Assembly: GCA_001873065.1 (NCBI GenBank)
Contig: MNYM01000030.1
Span: forward strand, 1 to 42,839
Origin: Flavobacteriaceae bacterium CG2_30_31_66
GTDB taxonomy: Bacteria; Bacteroidota; Bacteroidia; Flavobacteriales; Flavobacteriaceae
Direction: 5' to 3'
DNA length: 42,839 bases
The notes under the pieces were generated by a model. The model was given only the letters and a program-made list of their open reading frames with translations. It did no database searches and was not told the DNA's origin. Made by a program: the position numbers and the translations under genes. Below, in pieces: positions 16,569 through 25,695 of this stretch; position 1 is the first letter of the stretch; each line of letters begins with the position of its first letter.

Positions 16569-17015
16569 ATGAAAAAATTATCTCTTTCCAAAAAGCAATT
16601 GATGAAATTTACGCTAATAGGAATATTTGCGGTATTTGTTGATTTGATTTTTTATTACACCTTTTTAAATGTACTTCCCAAAGACAGTTCTTTAATCATC
16701 AAGAATGAAGAAATTTCTAAAGCCTTGTCTTTTTTGTGTGGTATGACATTTTCATATTTTTTAAATAAATTTTGGACTTGGAAGAAAAAAGATCGTTCAA
16801 AAAGAAGAGTTGCAAAATTCGCTTTAATTTATGGAATTTCACTTTTAGTAAATGTTACCGTGAATTCAGTTTTAATTTTTTTGCTTCACAATTATAAATA
16901 TTTGATTGATTTACCCAACAAATATCTTATTGCATTTTTAGGAGCCACATGCGTTAGTGCATTGATAAATTTTGCAGGACAAAAATTTTGGGTTTTTAAA
17001 GCCGAAAAAAACTAA
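16569..17015 (+). CDS. GtrA-family membrane protein
   Basis: A small membrane protein with four hydrophobic helices, the hallmark of GtrA. Family-typical segments are FTLIGIFAVFVDLIFYYTFL (about 14-33), LSFLCGMTFSYFLNKFWTWK (about 51-70) and a repeat of that motif near the end, FAGQKFWVFK. GtrA proteins are thought to help move lipid-linked sugars across the membrane for glycan modification. The start is the ATG at 16569; the in-frame TTG one codon upstream is less likely. It precedes miaE by 36 bp in the same direction. Confidence 0.9.
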   Translation: MKKLSLSKKQLMKFTLIGIFAVFVDLIFYYTFLNVLPKDSSLIIKNEEISKALSFLCGMTFSYFLNKFWTWKKKDRSKRRVAKFALIYGISLLVNVTVNSVLIFLLHNYKYLIDLPNKYLIAFLGATCVSALINFAGQKFWVFKAEKN

Positions 17016-17051
17016 AAAAATCATCAAACAATCAATAAAAAATCATTTTTA

Positions 17052-17633
17052 ATGTTAGGATTACAATTTGAAACTAGTACTTCTTGGGCAGAAATTGCCA
17101 AAGATCATTTATCACAAATACTCTCAGATCACGCATTTTTAGAGCAAAAAGCAGCCTCAAATGCAGTGTCAATCATTATCAATTATTCCGAAGAAACCGA
17201 ACTAGTGAAAGAGATGAGCAACATTGCCATCGAAGAAATGCAACATTTTAAAATGGTTCATTTGCTACTTGTAAAAAGAGGATTCGTTTTAGGCAGAGAG
17301 CAAAAAAACGATTACGCAGTAAAATTGCAAAAATTTTTTCCAAAAACCAAAGATAGAACTGATGCTTTAATTCAGCGTTTACTAATTGCGGCATTGATTG
17401 AGGCAAGAAGTTGTGAGCGTTTTAAGATTTTTTCAGAAAATATGGAAGATGAAGAATTAAAGAAGTTTTATAAAAACTTGATGATTTCCGAAGCAAATCA
17501 TTACACTACTTTTTTACATTTTGCGCGAGAATATCAAAACCGAGAAATTGTAGATGCAAAATGGAATGCTTTATTGCAATTTGAAGCTGAAATGATGAAA
17601 GAACGAGGAACTTTGGCTAAAATTCATGGGTAA
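17052..17633 (+). CDS. miaE: tRNA 2-methylthio-N6-isopentenyladenosine-37 hydroxylase MiaE
   Basis: MiaE is a diiron monooxygenase that hydroxylates the isopentenyl group of ms2i6A37 in tRNA. The 193-residue length and the four-helix iron ligands fit: LEQKAASNAV, EEMQHFKMVH, EARSCERFKIF and SEANHYTTF give the repeated E...ExxH pattern of carboxylate-bridged diiron proteins. It lies between gtrA and a DUF4268 gene, with mnmE (another tRNA modification enzyme) close downstream on the same strand. A link in tRNA modification is plausible, though the spacing to mnmE does not prove an operon. Confidence 0.93.
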   Translation: MLGLQFETSTSWAEIAKDHLSQILSDHAFLEQKAASNAVSIIINYSEETELVKEMSNIAIEEMQHFKMVHLLLVKRGFVLGREQKNDYAVKLQKFFPKTKDRTDALIQRLLIAALIEARSCERFKIFSENMEDEELKKFYKNLMISEANHYTTFLHFAREYQNREIVDAKWNALLQFEAEMMKERGTLAKIHG

Positions 17634-17669
17634 TTTGAACTTTGAACCGTAAACTTTGATTTAATAAAA

Positions 17670-18101
17670 ATGTTTAGCAAAGAAGAAGCTGCTCTATTAC
17701 GCAGAGAATTTTGGACGAGTTTTGGAAAATCTTTTCCCAGAAAATGGCTTCTTTACAACACCAAAATAAAAGGTGTGGCTTTAAAATTTATTGCCGATAA
17801 AAAAGAAGCCATGATTTGTCTGGATTTAGAAAATCCTGACGAAATTAAAAACTTGCTTTATTTTGATCAAATGCTTTCTTTAAAAACACTACTAGAAACT
17901 GAACTTCCTGAAATCATTTTTGAGGATGCTTACGAGTTAGAAAACGGAAAAATAATTCAACGTATTTACCTTTCTTATCAAGGAAATTTTAACATTTACA
18001 ATAAGAATACTTGGAGAGAATGTTATGAATTTTTTGAGAAAAACATGCCTATTTTTGAGCTTTTCTTTTATGAATATGAGGATGTTATCAAAAATATTTA
18101 A
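17670..18101 (+). CDS. DUF4268-domain protein
   Basis: A 143-residue soluble protein. It starts with EEAALLRREFWTSFGKSFPRKW and has GVALKFIADKKEAMICLDLE, a pattern I associate with DUF4268, found alone or as a C-terminal module near restriction and nuclease-like proteins. The composition is acidic and aromatic-rich, with no membrane helix or obvious catalytic site. The gene begins 36 bp after miaE and ends 68 bp before mnmE. Its role is unknown. Single-domain copies like this are common in Flavobacteriia. Confidence 0.8.
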   Translation: MFSKEEAALLRREFWTSFGKSFPRKWLLYNTKIKGVALKFIADKKEAMICLDLENPDEIKNLLYFDQMLSLKTLLETELPEIIFEDAYELENGKIIQRIYLSYQGNFNIYNKNTWRECYEFFEKNMPIFELFFYEYEDVIKNI

Positions 18102-18169
18102 AGTAAACATTCCATTTTTAATTAAAAACTGTCCTTACATTCTGAAAAATCTTTGCGTATTTTTGTAAT

Positions 18170-19564
18170 ATGATTCAAAACGACACCATCATAGCTTTGG
18201 CAACCCCTTCAGGAGTTGGCGCAATTGCTGTAATAAGAATTTCTGGCGAAAAATCTATTGAATTGGTAGAGGCATTTTTTGAGTCAGTAATTAAAAACAA
18301 ATCACTTCAAAAACAAAAAACACACAGTATCCATTTGGGTCATATTGTTGAAAATGAATCTATTATTGATAAAGTTTTGGTGTCTGTTTTTAAAAATCCA
18401 AACTCTTATACAGGCGAAAATGTTGTGGAAATTTCCTGCCACGGTTCGCAATTTATTCAACAAGAAATCATTCAATTATTTTTAAGAAATGGTTGTCGAT
18501 TGGCAGAAGCTGGCGAATTTACTCTACGTGCTTTTTTAAACGGAAAAATGGATTTATCGCAAGCTGAAGCAGTGGCTGATTTGATTGCGTCCAATTCTGC
18601 TGCAAGTCATCAAATGGCAATGCAACAAATGCGTGGTGGCATTGCCAATGAATTGCAATTATTAAGAATGCAATTGCTTGATTTTGCTGCACTAATTGAA
18701 CTAGAGCTAGATTTTTCGGGAGAAGATGTAGAATTTGCAGATCGCACAAAATTCAAAGAATTGGTTGCAAAAATTACCCTAGTTTTAAAAAGATTAATAG
18801 ATTCTTTCTCTTTTGGAAATGCGATGAAAAACGGAATTCCTGTAGCAATAATTGGGGAACCAAATGTTGGAAAATCAACGTTATTGAATGCTCTTTTAAA
18901 CGAAGAAAAAGCCATTGTTTCTGAAATTGCTGGGACTACAAGAGATGCTATTGAAGATGAAATCGTCATTAAAGGGGTTGCTTTTCGTTTTATAGATACC
19001 GCAGGAATAAGAGATACAGATGATATTATTGAAAACATTGGTATCAAAAAAGCTTTTGAAAAAGCCGAAAACGCACAATTAATTATGTTCTTGTTAGATG
19101 CTGAAAAATTTGCGGTAAATCAACCAAAATTTATGGCTGAAATTACCCAAATAAAAGACAGATTTCTCAACAAAAGAATATTGGTCATAGCAAATAAAGT
19201 TGACAAATTACCTTCGATTGAAATTGAAAAAATTCAGGCTGAAATAAATAATTTGATACTATTGTCTGCAAAAAATAACATCGGTATAGATGCTTTAAAA
19301 ACAGAACTAACTTCACTCGTAAATATTGGTGCTTTGAGTAATAATGAAACCATTGTTACCAATTCTCGTCATTTTGAAGCGTTGAATAATGCTTTGCAAG
19401 CCATTGTCTCTGTTCAAATTGGTATTGATTTAGAAATTTCAACTGATTTATTTTCGATAGATATTCGTGAATGTTTGCGACATTTAGGAACCATTACAGG
19501 AGAATATGATGTGGATAAGGATATTTTAGGGCATATTTTTTCAAACTTTTGTATCGGAAAGTAG
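18170..19564 (+). CDS. mnmE: tRNA modification GTPase MnmE
   Basis: MnmE works with MnmG to add carboxymethylaminomethyl groups to wobble uridine 34 of certain tRNAs. The 464-residue chain shows the N-terminal tetrahydrofolate-binding domain (DTIIALATPSGVGAIAVIRISG; ENVVEISCHGS), a helical domain, and an inserted G domain: G1 GEPNVGKST (229-237), G2 TTRDAIED, G3 DTAGIRDT and G4 NKVDK. The C-terminal CIGK carries the catalytic cysteine. All key residues are present. A TATTTTTG motif sits only 4 bp before the ATG, too close to be a normal -7 box for this start. Confidence 0.98.
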   Translation: MIQNDTIIALATPSGVGAIAVIRISGEKSIELVEAFFESVIKNKSLQKQKTHSIHLGHIVENESIIDKVLVSVFKNPNSYTGENVVEISCHGSQFIQQEIIQLFLRNGCRLAEAGEFTLRAFLNGKMDLSQAEAVADLIASNSAASHQMAMQQMRGGIANELQLLRMQLLDFAALIELELDFSGEDVEFADRTKFKELVAKITLVLKRLIDSFSFGNAMKNGIPVAIIGEPNVGKSTLLNALLNEEKAIVSEIAGTTRDAIEDEIVIKGVAFRFIDTAGIRDTDDIIENIGIKKAFEKAENAQLIMFLLDAEKFAVNQPKFMAEITQIKDRFLNKRILVIANKVDKLPSIEIEKIQAEINNLILLSAKNNIGIDALKTELTSLVNIGALSNNETIVTNSRHFEALNNALQAIVSVQIGIDLEISTDLFSIDIRECLRHLGTITGEYDVDKDILGHIFSNFCIGK

Positions 19565-19670
19565 TTCTTGTTTTTTAAAAGCACCCGATAATGCGCTCTA
19601 ATACGCAATAACTATTGGTACTATTCTCTAAGACAATCTAAAAACTGACGAATAATAAATACATCAAATA

Positions 19671-19703
19671 AAAAAAGCCCAAAATAATATTTTGGGCTTT
19701 TTT
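19671..19703. terminator. Bidirectional terminator between mnmE and typA
   Basis: A perfect 15-bp stem (19671-19685 with 19689-19703; loop AAT) has GCCC/GGGC flanked by A- and T-runs. It lies between two convergent genes and can serve both. The preceding 19565-19670 contains no gene. Confidence 0.92.
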
Positions 19704-19726
19704 TTGGGTTTTATGATGTAAAAAAA

Positions 19727-21499
19727 TTACGCCTTAAAATTAATTTTACGCATACGTAAACTTGCAGGAGTCACCTCTAAATATTCATCATCTCTAATAT
19801 ATTCCATACATTCTTCAAGTGAAAAAGCTATTTTTGGTGCTATTTTCATAGCTTCATCAGAACCCGTTTTACGCATATTGGTTAATTGCTTTCCTTTGAT
19901 AAGATTCACAGCCATATCAGAATCTTTACTATTTTCGCCAACTACTTGGCCCACATAAATCTCTTCGTTGATGTCTATAAAAAAACTACCTCTATCTTGC
20001 AATCTGTCAATGGCATAAGCTGTTGCTTTTCCTGTTTCCGAAGAAACGATTGCCCCTTTTAAATCTTCAGAAAACTCTCCTTTGAAAGGACCATATTCTG
20101 AAAAACGGTGATTTATAATGGCTTTTCCTGCTGTGGCTGTCAATATTTTATTTCTCAAACCTATCAATCCTCTTGACGGAATTGTAAATTCTAAATGCTG
20201 TAAATCGCCTTTAGGTTCCATCACCAATAAATCGCCTTTTCTCAAAGAAACCAAATTGATAGCTCTTGACGAAACTTCTTCAGGAACGTCAATTGATAAA
20301 GTTTCATAAGGTTCACATTTTACACCATCAATCTCTTTCATGATTACTTTTGGTCGTCCAACTTGCAATTCATAGCCTTCTCTACGCATGGTTTCTATCA
20401 AAACTGATAAATGCAAAACGCCACGTCCATACACATTAAATTTATCTTCAGTATCTGTATCTTCAACACGCAAAGCCAAGTTTTTTTCAGTTTCTTTTTT
20501 TAAACGGTCACGCAAATGACGTGAGGTAACGAACTTTCCTTCTTTTCCATAAAATGGCGAATTGTTGATCGTAAACAACATACTCATGGTTGGTTGGTCA
20601 ACTTCAATCCTTGGCAATGCCTCTGGGTTTTCAGCATCAGCAATGGTATCACCAATATCAAAGCCTTCGATTCCTGTGATGGCACAAATATCGCCACTTC
20701 TTACTTTTGATACTTTGGCTTTGCCCATTCCTTCAAAAACATGCAATTCTTTGATACGAACTTTCTTGAAAGTACCATCAGCTTTGCATAAAATGTAATC
20801 TTTATTTTCCTCTAAATCGCCTCTATAAACTCGACCAATTGCAATTCTTCCTGTAAAAGCAGAAAAATCTAAAGAAGTGATTTGCATTTGAACAGTTCCA
20901 ACTCTATAAGGAGCCTCAGGAATTGACTCAATAACAGCGTCTAACAAATCTAAAATGGTGTCTTTAGGTTGCTGCCAATCGGTACTCATCCAACCATTTT
21001 TAGCTGAACCATAAATTGTTGTGAAATTTAATTGTTCTTCAGAAGCTTCTAAAGCAAACATCAAATCGAATACTTTTTCGTGAACCAAATCTGGTGTACA
21101 GTTTTCTTTATCTACTTTGTTTACAACCACAATTGGCGTTAATCCTAATTCTATAGCTTTTCCAAGTACGAAACGAGTTTGTGGCATTGGTCCTTCAAAA
21201 GCATCTACTAATAAAAGGACACCATCAGCCATTTTTAAAACACGCTCTACTTCTCCTCCAAAATCAGCGTGACCAGGTGTGTCAATTACATTGATTTTTA
21301 CTCCTTTATAAACTACAGAAACATTTTTTGAAAGAATAGTAATTCCTCTTTCACGCTCTAAATCGTTACTATCTAATAGCAATTCTGTACGTTCTTTTCG
21401 GTCGTCTAAGATTTTTGCTTGGTCAATAATTTTATCTACTAAAGTTGTTTTTCCGTGGTCAACGTGGGCAATGATTGCGATGTTTCTAATTGATTGCAT
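19727..21499 (-). CDS. typA: Translational GTPase TypA/BipA
   Basis: A ribosome-associated GTPase of the elongation-factor family that supports 50S assembly and growth under stress. The G domain has G1 AHVDHGKT (11-18), G2 ERERGITI, G3 [20 protein letters not shown] and G4 [10 protein letters not shown]. Later domains match Bip[38 protein letters not shown], the EF-G-like domain V and the BipA-specific C-terminal domain with [23 protein letters not shown]. The length of 590 is slightly short but complete. It is transcribed convergently with mnmE. Confidence 0.98.
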   Translation of the reverse strand: MQSIRNIAIIAHVDHGKTTLVDKIIDQAKILDDRKERTELLLDSNDLERERGITILSKNVSVVYKGVKINVIDTPGHADFGGEVERVLKMADGVLLLVDAFEGPMPQTRFVLGKAIELGLTPIVVVNKVDKENCTPDLVHEKVFDLMFALEASEEQLNFTTIYGSAKNGWMSTDWQQPKDTILDLLDAVIESIPEAPYRVGTVQMQITSLDFSAFTGRIAIGRVYRGDLEENKDYILCKADGTFKKVRIKELHVFEGMGKAKVSKVRSGDICAITGIEGFDIGDTIADAENPEALPRIEVDQPTMSMLFTINNSPFYGKEGKFVTSRHLRDRLKKETEKNLALRVEDTDTEDKFNVYGRGVLHLSVLIETMRREGYELQVGRPKVIMKEIDGVKCEPYETLSIDVPEEVSSRAINLVSLRKGDLLVMEPKGDLQHLEFTIPSRGLIGLRNKILTATAGKAIINHRFSEYGPFKGEFSEDLKGAIVSSETGKATAYAIDRLQDRGSFFIDINEEIYVGQVVGENSKDSDMAVNLIKGKQLTNMRKTGSDEAMKIAPKIAFSLEECMEYIRDDEYLEVTPASLRMRKINFKA

Positions 21500-21654
21500 A
21501 AGTGCGTTCTAAAATTTCGTGCAAAAGTAATTCTTTATGAGGAAATATCAACAATATAAATGATTAATTTAAAATGATATTTTGATTATTAATTTTTGAA
21601 AAACAAAATATAACTTATTGTTTTTGAGATAAATATATTTAAATTATACGAGAA

Positions 21655-21957
21655 TTATAGAGGAGTTTTTTGTTTGGTTGGATCGTCTTGAAACGCAGAA
21701 GGTAAAATGTCTGGAATTAATTTGATGAGAATAGGCAGTAGTAAAGTGCCTCCTGGTAATAAAAAAACCGCCAATGCAGGAACTGATTTGCAAATATCGA
21801 TTAATAATATTTTGATTTTTTCTCTTTCTTCTTGATTCAATTTTGTTTTTGTCGATTTTTTAATCAAATACATTGCCTCTTTACTTTGAGAAAGTTCTTG
21901 ATACAATCTCAATTTATTTCTTACAAGCAAAGATTTGATTTCGGTAATGGTTTGCAC
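21655..21957 (-). CDS. Small LETM1-like membrane protein
   Basis: A 100-residue protein with basic, helical N-terminal residues (about 1-55) and one hydrophobic segment reading SVPALAVFLLPGGTLLLPILIKLIPDILPSAF in two pieces (about 57-90). This resembles the membrane-proximal LETM1 motif and related short proteins of Bacteroidota. The start is GTG: the stop of proline dehydrogenase and this start share a base in TAGTG (21955-21959), so translation is probably coupled by re-initiation. That fixes the start. Function is unknown. The fusion-like coupling to proline catabolism may be regulatory or accidental. Confidence 0.7.
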   Translation of the reverse strand: MQTITEIKSLLVRNKLRLYQELSQSKEAMYLIKKSTKTKLNQEEREKIKILLIDICKSVPALAVFLLPGGTLLLPILIKLIPDILPSAFQDDPTKQKTPL

Positions 21958-23120
21958 TATAATTTACGTCTTTGACGCTCGGTTTTTAAAAGATTTAGTT
22001 CTCTACTTGTTTGTCCTGCAACAGAAGTATTTTCTTCTGCTCTTCTTATTAAATAGGGCATCACATCACGAACAGGTCCAAAAGGCAAATATTTAGCCAC
22101 ATTATATCCTTTTTTTGCCAAGTTAAAACTAATGTGATCGCTCATTCCATACAATTGTCCAAACCACATGCGTTTGTCATCATTTTTAATATGGTGCATT
22201 TCAGCCAATTTCATCAATAAATAAGAGCTATTTTCATTGTGAGTTCCTGCAAATAAGGCCAATTTTGAATTTTCCATCATAAATTTAATGGCATTATCAT
22301 AGTTTTCATCAGTCATTTGTTTTGAGTCACAAATTGGTGAACGATAACCTTTTTCTTCTGCTCTTTCGCGTTCTTTTTCCAAATAAGCTCCTCTAACTAT
22401 CTTCATACCAATGTAATACCCTTTTTCAGAAGCTTTTGCGTGCAAGATTTTCAGATAGTCCAATCTGTCATGTCTATACATTTGAATGGTGTTGAAAACA
22501 ATTGCTTTCTTTTTATTGTAGGTTTCCATAAGCTGTTCTACGAGTTCATCTGCAGCATTTTGCATCCAACTTTCTTCGGCATCAATCAACATTGGAACGT
22601 CTTTTTCTTGGGCTGTTTTACATGCTTTGTGAAAACGAGCTACAACTCTACTCCATTCTTCTTGTTCAGAAGCAGTTAACGGTATTTTTTCGGTTATTTT
22701 TTGATACAAAGCAAAACGTCCAAAACCTGTTGGTTTAAAAACTGCATAAGGAAGCGATGCTTTTTCTTGACAAAAATCAAGAATTTTCAAAATTTTATTC
22801 AGTGCCTCATCAAAACTCGCTTCTTCTTCTTTTCCTTCAACAGAGTAATCTAAAACGCTGTAAACATTGCCTTCGTTGTACATTTTTTCAATTACAGGCA
22901 AACAATCTTCCTCAGTAACTCCACCGCAAAAATGGTCAAAAACTGTTGATCTTATCAAACCTTCTATTGGCAAATGCGCTTTTAAGGCAAAATTTGTAAC
23001 TGCGGAACCAATTTTTACCATTGGTTCATTTTGTATCATTTTGAATAAAAAATAAGCACGTTCAAGTTGGGAATCAGATTTTAAAGAAAAAGCAACCTCA
23101 GTATTGTCAAAAAGTTTCAT
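21957..23120 (-). CDS. Proline dehydrogenase
   Basis: This flavoenzyme oxidises proline to pyrroline-5-carboxylate at the membrane. The 387-residue chain is a monofunctional ProDH barrel. Typical segments are AVFKPTGFGRFALYQK, VPMLIDAEESWMQNAAD, VFNTIQMYRHDRLDYL, GMKIVRGAYLEKERERA, and the C-terminal substrate-binding helix YLPFGPVRDVMPYLIRRAEEN. The frame opens at a TTG (23165), but the ATG at 23120 gives the expected MKLFDNTEVAFSLKSD start and lies 24 bp after a -7 box. The partner pyrroline-carboxylate dehydrogenase is not in the window. Confidence 0.95.
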   Translation of the reverse strand: MKLFDNTEVAFSLKSDSQLERAYFLFKMIQNEPMVKIGSAVTNFALKAHLPIEGLIRSTVFDHFCGGVTEEDCLPVIEKMYNEGNVYSVLDYSVEGKEEEASFDEALNKILKILDFCQEKASLPYAVFKPTGFGRFALYQKITEKIPLTASEQEEWSRVVARFHKACKTAQEKDVPMLIDAEESWMQNAADELVEQLMETYNKKKAIVFNTIQMYRHDRLDYLKILHAKASEKGYYIGMKIVRGAYLEKERERAEEKGYRSPICDSKQMTDENYDNAIKFMMENSKLALFAGTHNENSSYLLMKLAEMHHIKNDDKRMWFGQLYGMSDHISFNLAKKGYNVAKYLPFGPVRDVMPYLIRRAEENTSVAGQTSRELNLLKTERQRRKL

Positions 23121-23143
23121 GAATTGAAATAAATAATTTGTAA

Positions 23144-23151
23144 CAAAGATA
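23144..23151 (-). promoter_or_regulatory. -7 box of the proline dehydrogenase operon
   Basis: On the minus strand this reads TATCTTTG, matching TAnnTTTG. It is placed 23 bp before the ATG at 23120 and supports that start over the upstream TTG at 23165. No well-spaced -33 element was found. Confidence 0.5.
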
Positions 23152-23212
23152 GTTGAAGACGGCAAATAATTAAATAATTTCTAGTTAATTTGTATATTCA
23201 AAGCAAAGATTT

Positions 23213-24271
23213 ATGCAAACAATTCAAGCAGCAACGTATCCGATTCATTTTCAACAAAAAGGATATCAAAACTTAGAAAAATTATTGACTCAAAAAAAGT
23301 ATTCTACGCTTTTTATTTTGGTGGATGAAAACACAAAACAACTCTGCTATCCAAGATTTTTAAAACATTTAAATACTTTATTATCAATAAAAATCATTGA
23401 AATTAAATCAGGTGAAATTCATAAAAATCTTGAAACTTGCGTTACTGTTTGGAATAAAATTACTGATTTTGGTGGTGATCGAAAAAGTTTACTAATCACT
23501 TTGGGTGGCGGGGTAATTACTGATTTAGGCGGATTTGTAGCTTCTTGTTTTAAAAGAGGCATCGATTTTATAAACATTCCTACAACTTTATTATCAATGG
23601 TTGATGCTTCTGTTGGAGGAAAAACAGGCGTTGATTTGGGTGTTTTAAAAAATCAAATTGGGGTGTTTGCAAATCCACAAATGGTGATAATTGATGAGGG
23701 TTATTTAGAAACTTTGGCTACGCGTGAACTTACTTCAGGAATGGCTGAAATTATCAAACATGGATTAATTTATGATGCTAAACTATTCAATCAAATAAAA
23801 GTATTTAAAGAACAAAATACCAATAGTTTAATACATAGATCTATTGAAATTAAAAATGAAGTTGTTTTGCAAGATCCCAAAGAAAAAAACTTGCGAAAAA
23901 TCTTAAATTTTGGTCACACTTTGGGTCATGCAATAGAATCATTGTATTTAGAATCTGATGAAAAAGAAAACCTTACACATGGTGAGGCAATCGCTATTGG
24001 AATGATTTGCGAAAGCTATATTTCTTCTAAATTATTAAATTTTTCGTTACAAAAATTAGCCGAAGTTAGAGAAACAATCTTGTCTATTTTTCCAAAAATT
24101 ATCTTGCAAAAAACTGATTTTCCAACAATTGTAGATTTACTAAAACATGATAAGAAAAATGTAAATGGCAATGTAAACTTTGTCTTATTGTATGATTTAG
24201 AAGACTATAAAATTGATTGTAAAGTGAGTCAAGAATTGATTATCGAAAGTTTATTATACTATAATTCCTAA
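23213..24271 (+). CDS. aroB: 3-dehydroquinate synthase
   Basis: AroB converts DAHP to 3-dehydroquinate in the shikimate pathway, using NAD and a divalent metal. The 352-residue length is standard. Diagnostic segments: GGDRKSLLITLGGGVITDLGGFVASCFKRGI, PTTLLSMVDASVGGKTGVD, SGMAEIIKHGLIYD (metal glutamate), LNFGHTLGHAIES and LTHGEAIAIGM (metal histidines). The gene is divergent from the proline dehydrogenase gene. The stop codon is buried in a 16-bp inverted repeat. Confidence 0.97.
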   Translation: MQTIQAATYPIHFQQKGYQNLEKLLTQKKYSTLFILVDENTKQLCYPRFLKHLNTLLSIKIIEIKSGEIHKNLETCVTVWNKITDFGGDRKSLLITLGGGVITDLGGFVASCFKRGIDFINIPTTLLSMVDASVGGKTGVDLGVLKNQIGVFANPQMVIIDEGYLETLATRELTSGMAEIIKHGLIYDAKLFNQIKVFKEQNTNSLIHRSIEIKNEVVLQDPKEKNLRKILNFGHTLGHAIESLYLESDEKENLTHGEAIAIGMICESYISSKLLNFSLQKLAEVRETILSIFPKIILQKTDFPTIVDLLKHDKKNVNGNVNFVLLYDLEDYKIDCKVSQELIIESLLYYNS

Positions 24272-24307
24272 AAAACAACCTTATAAATGTATTGTTTTTT
24301 AGGAATT
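24263..24307. terminator. Inverted repeat overlapping the aroB stop, terminator-like
   Basis: A perfect 16-bp inverted repeat (AATTCCTAAAAAACAA at 24263-24278, partner at 24292-24307) encloses a 13-bp loop. It contains the aroB stop codon. It lies between aroB and the convergent cold-shock gene, so bidirectional termination is likely. The T-run is inside the stem rather than after it, so strength is uncertain. Confidence 0.6.
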
Positions 24308-24334
24308 AAATTATTTAAAATCAATTCAATAAAA

Positions 24335-24787
24335 CTATATTTTCTTTACTTTCACAGCATTCATTCCACGCATTCCTTTTTCTAATTCATAAGAAACTTT
24401 GTCGTTTTCAGCAATTTGATCAATCAAACCACTCACGTGTGTAAAGTATTTTTCATTATTTGCTGCGTCAATAATAAAACCAAAACCTTTAGAAGTATCA
24501 AAAAATGATACTTTTCCATTTCTTACAGGATCTTCTTGAGGTAAATCTTCTTTTTTTGTGACAGAAATTTGAATATCCTCCAATTCATAGATTACTTTCA
24601 TAGTTGGATCTGGTGGTGTATCTGTTAGATTTCCATTGTGATCAACATAAGCAAATTGAATGCCTCCTGTGCCATTTTCTTCTTTGTCTGCTTTTCTAGC
24701 ATCCATTTTTTTTTGCTTGTCTTGACGCTTTTTTAAGCGTTTTTTCTCTTTTTCACTCTTACTAAAGGTTTGTTGCGATTTAGCCAT
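24335..24787 (-). CDS. Cold-shock-domain protein with basic N-terminal tail
   Basis: A 150-residue probable RNA-binding protein. Residues 1-40 are a lysine-rich, highly charged helix. A linker (45-85) follows, and a cold-shock domain occupies about 88-150, with RNP1 KGFGFI (100-105) and RNP2-like YFTHVS (114-119). Classical CspA is about 70 residues; this version with a long basic extension is common in Flavobacteriia. It probably acts as an RNA chaperone. It converges with aroB and shares the inverted repeat between them. Confidence 0.9.
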   Translation of the reverse strand: MAKSQQTFSKSEKEKKRLKKRQDKQKKMDARKADKEENGTGGIQFAYVDHNGNLTDTPPDPTMKVIYELEDIQISVTKKEDLPQEDPVRNGKVSFFDTSKGFGFIIDAANNEKYFTHVSGLIDQIAENDKVSYELEKGMRGMNAVKVKKI

Positions 24788-24993
24788 CTAAATTTTAAAA
24801 TAATCTAATTAATATGTTGTTAAGATAAAATACTTAACGATAATTGAGAGAAACACTAAAGTTATTCTAAGTTGGATGTGAAGTATTTTTATTTTGCAAA
24901 TATAATCATAAAATTTGAAATTCAAGAACATTTAAACGCTGTTAAAAAAAATATAAATTCTTGAATGAGGGTGTTATTTGAAAGTAATGCTAT

Positions 24994-25001
24994 TATATTT
25001 G
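24994..25001 (+). promoter_or_regulatory. -7 box of the export operon
   Basis: TATATTTG matches TAnnTTTG exactly and lies 18 bp before the ATG of the TetR gene. It makes the upstream TTG start of the same frame (24978) unlikely, because that codon would not be transcribed. No -33 TTG at standard spacing was found. Confidence 0.5.
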
Positions 25002-25019
25002 CAAACAAATCAACAAATT

Positions 25020-25691
25020 ATGAAAAATTTATTATCAGGACTTAAAATCTCTGTGCCTGAAAAAATTTATATCAAAGATCCAGAGACTTCCGAACTAGGC
25101 AAAAAAATCATTGAAAACGGAATTTTACTAATCAATGAAATTGGTTTTGAAAGTTTTACTTTCAAAAAACTTGGGCTAAAAATTGGTTCAAATGAAAGTT
25201 CAATTTACAGATATTTTGAAAGTAAGCATAAATTTTTGTTGTATTTAACTTCATGGTATTGGGCTTGGTTGGAATATCAACTAGTCATTGAGACCTTCAG
25301 TATTTCAGACAAACAAGAAAAATTAGAAAAAGCAATTTCTGTGATTACAAAACCCGTTGAAAAAGATACCAATTTTTCGCACATCAACGAAACTTTATTA
25401 CACAAAATTATTGTGAATGAAAGTTCAAAATCATACCTTACCAAAGAAGTTAAAGATGAAAACAAAAAAGGTTATTTTGAGGTGTATAAGAGATTAATTT
25501 TTAGAATTGAAAAAATGATTTTAGATATTGAACCTTCTTATGTCTATGCCATTAGTTTGGCAAGTACAATTGTTGAAGGCAGTTTGCACCAACATTTTTT
25601 AAAAGAATATTTTCCTTCCATCACAAATCTTGGAGAAAACAAAACATCTACAATTTTTTTTACAGAAATGATTATAAAAACAATCAGCTAA
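25020..25691 (+). CDS. TetR-family regulator of the export operon
   Basis: A protein of about 223 residues with a TetR-type DNA-binding domain: GKKIIENGILLINEIGFESFTFKKLGLKIGSNESSIYRYFESKHKFLLYL in consecutive segments. The recognition helix is near SNESSIYRYFESK. The C-terminal ligand domain is helical and not specific. It is the first gene of a compact set with ABC, HlyD and TolC genes (4-bp gap to the ABC gene), so it probably regulates the operon, perhaps in response to the exported compound. The ATG at 25020 is chosen because a -7 box directly precedes it. Confidence 0.88.
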   Translation: MKNLLSGLKISVPEKIYIKDPETSELGKKIIENGILLINEIGFESFTFKKLGLKIGSNESSIYRYFESKHKFLLYLTSWYWAWLEYQLVIETFSISDKQEKLEKAISVITKPVEKDTNFSHINETLLHKIIVNESSKSYLTKEVKDENKKGYFEVYKRLIFRIEKMILDIEPSYVYAISLASTIVEGSLHQHFLKEYFPSITNLGENKTSTIFFTEMIIKTIS

Positions 25692-25695
25692 AATC

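Noticed and set aside
18158..18165. TATTTTTG as the mnmE -7 box
   Set aside because: It ends 4 bp before the start codon, so transcription would begin at or inside the ATG.
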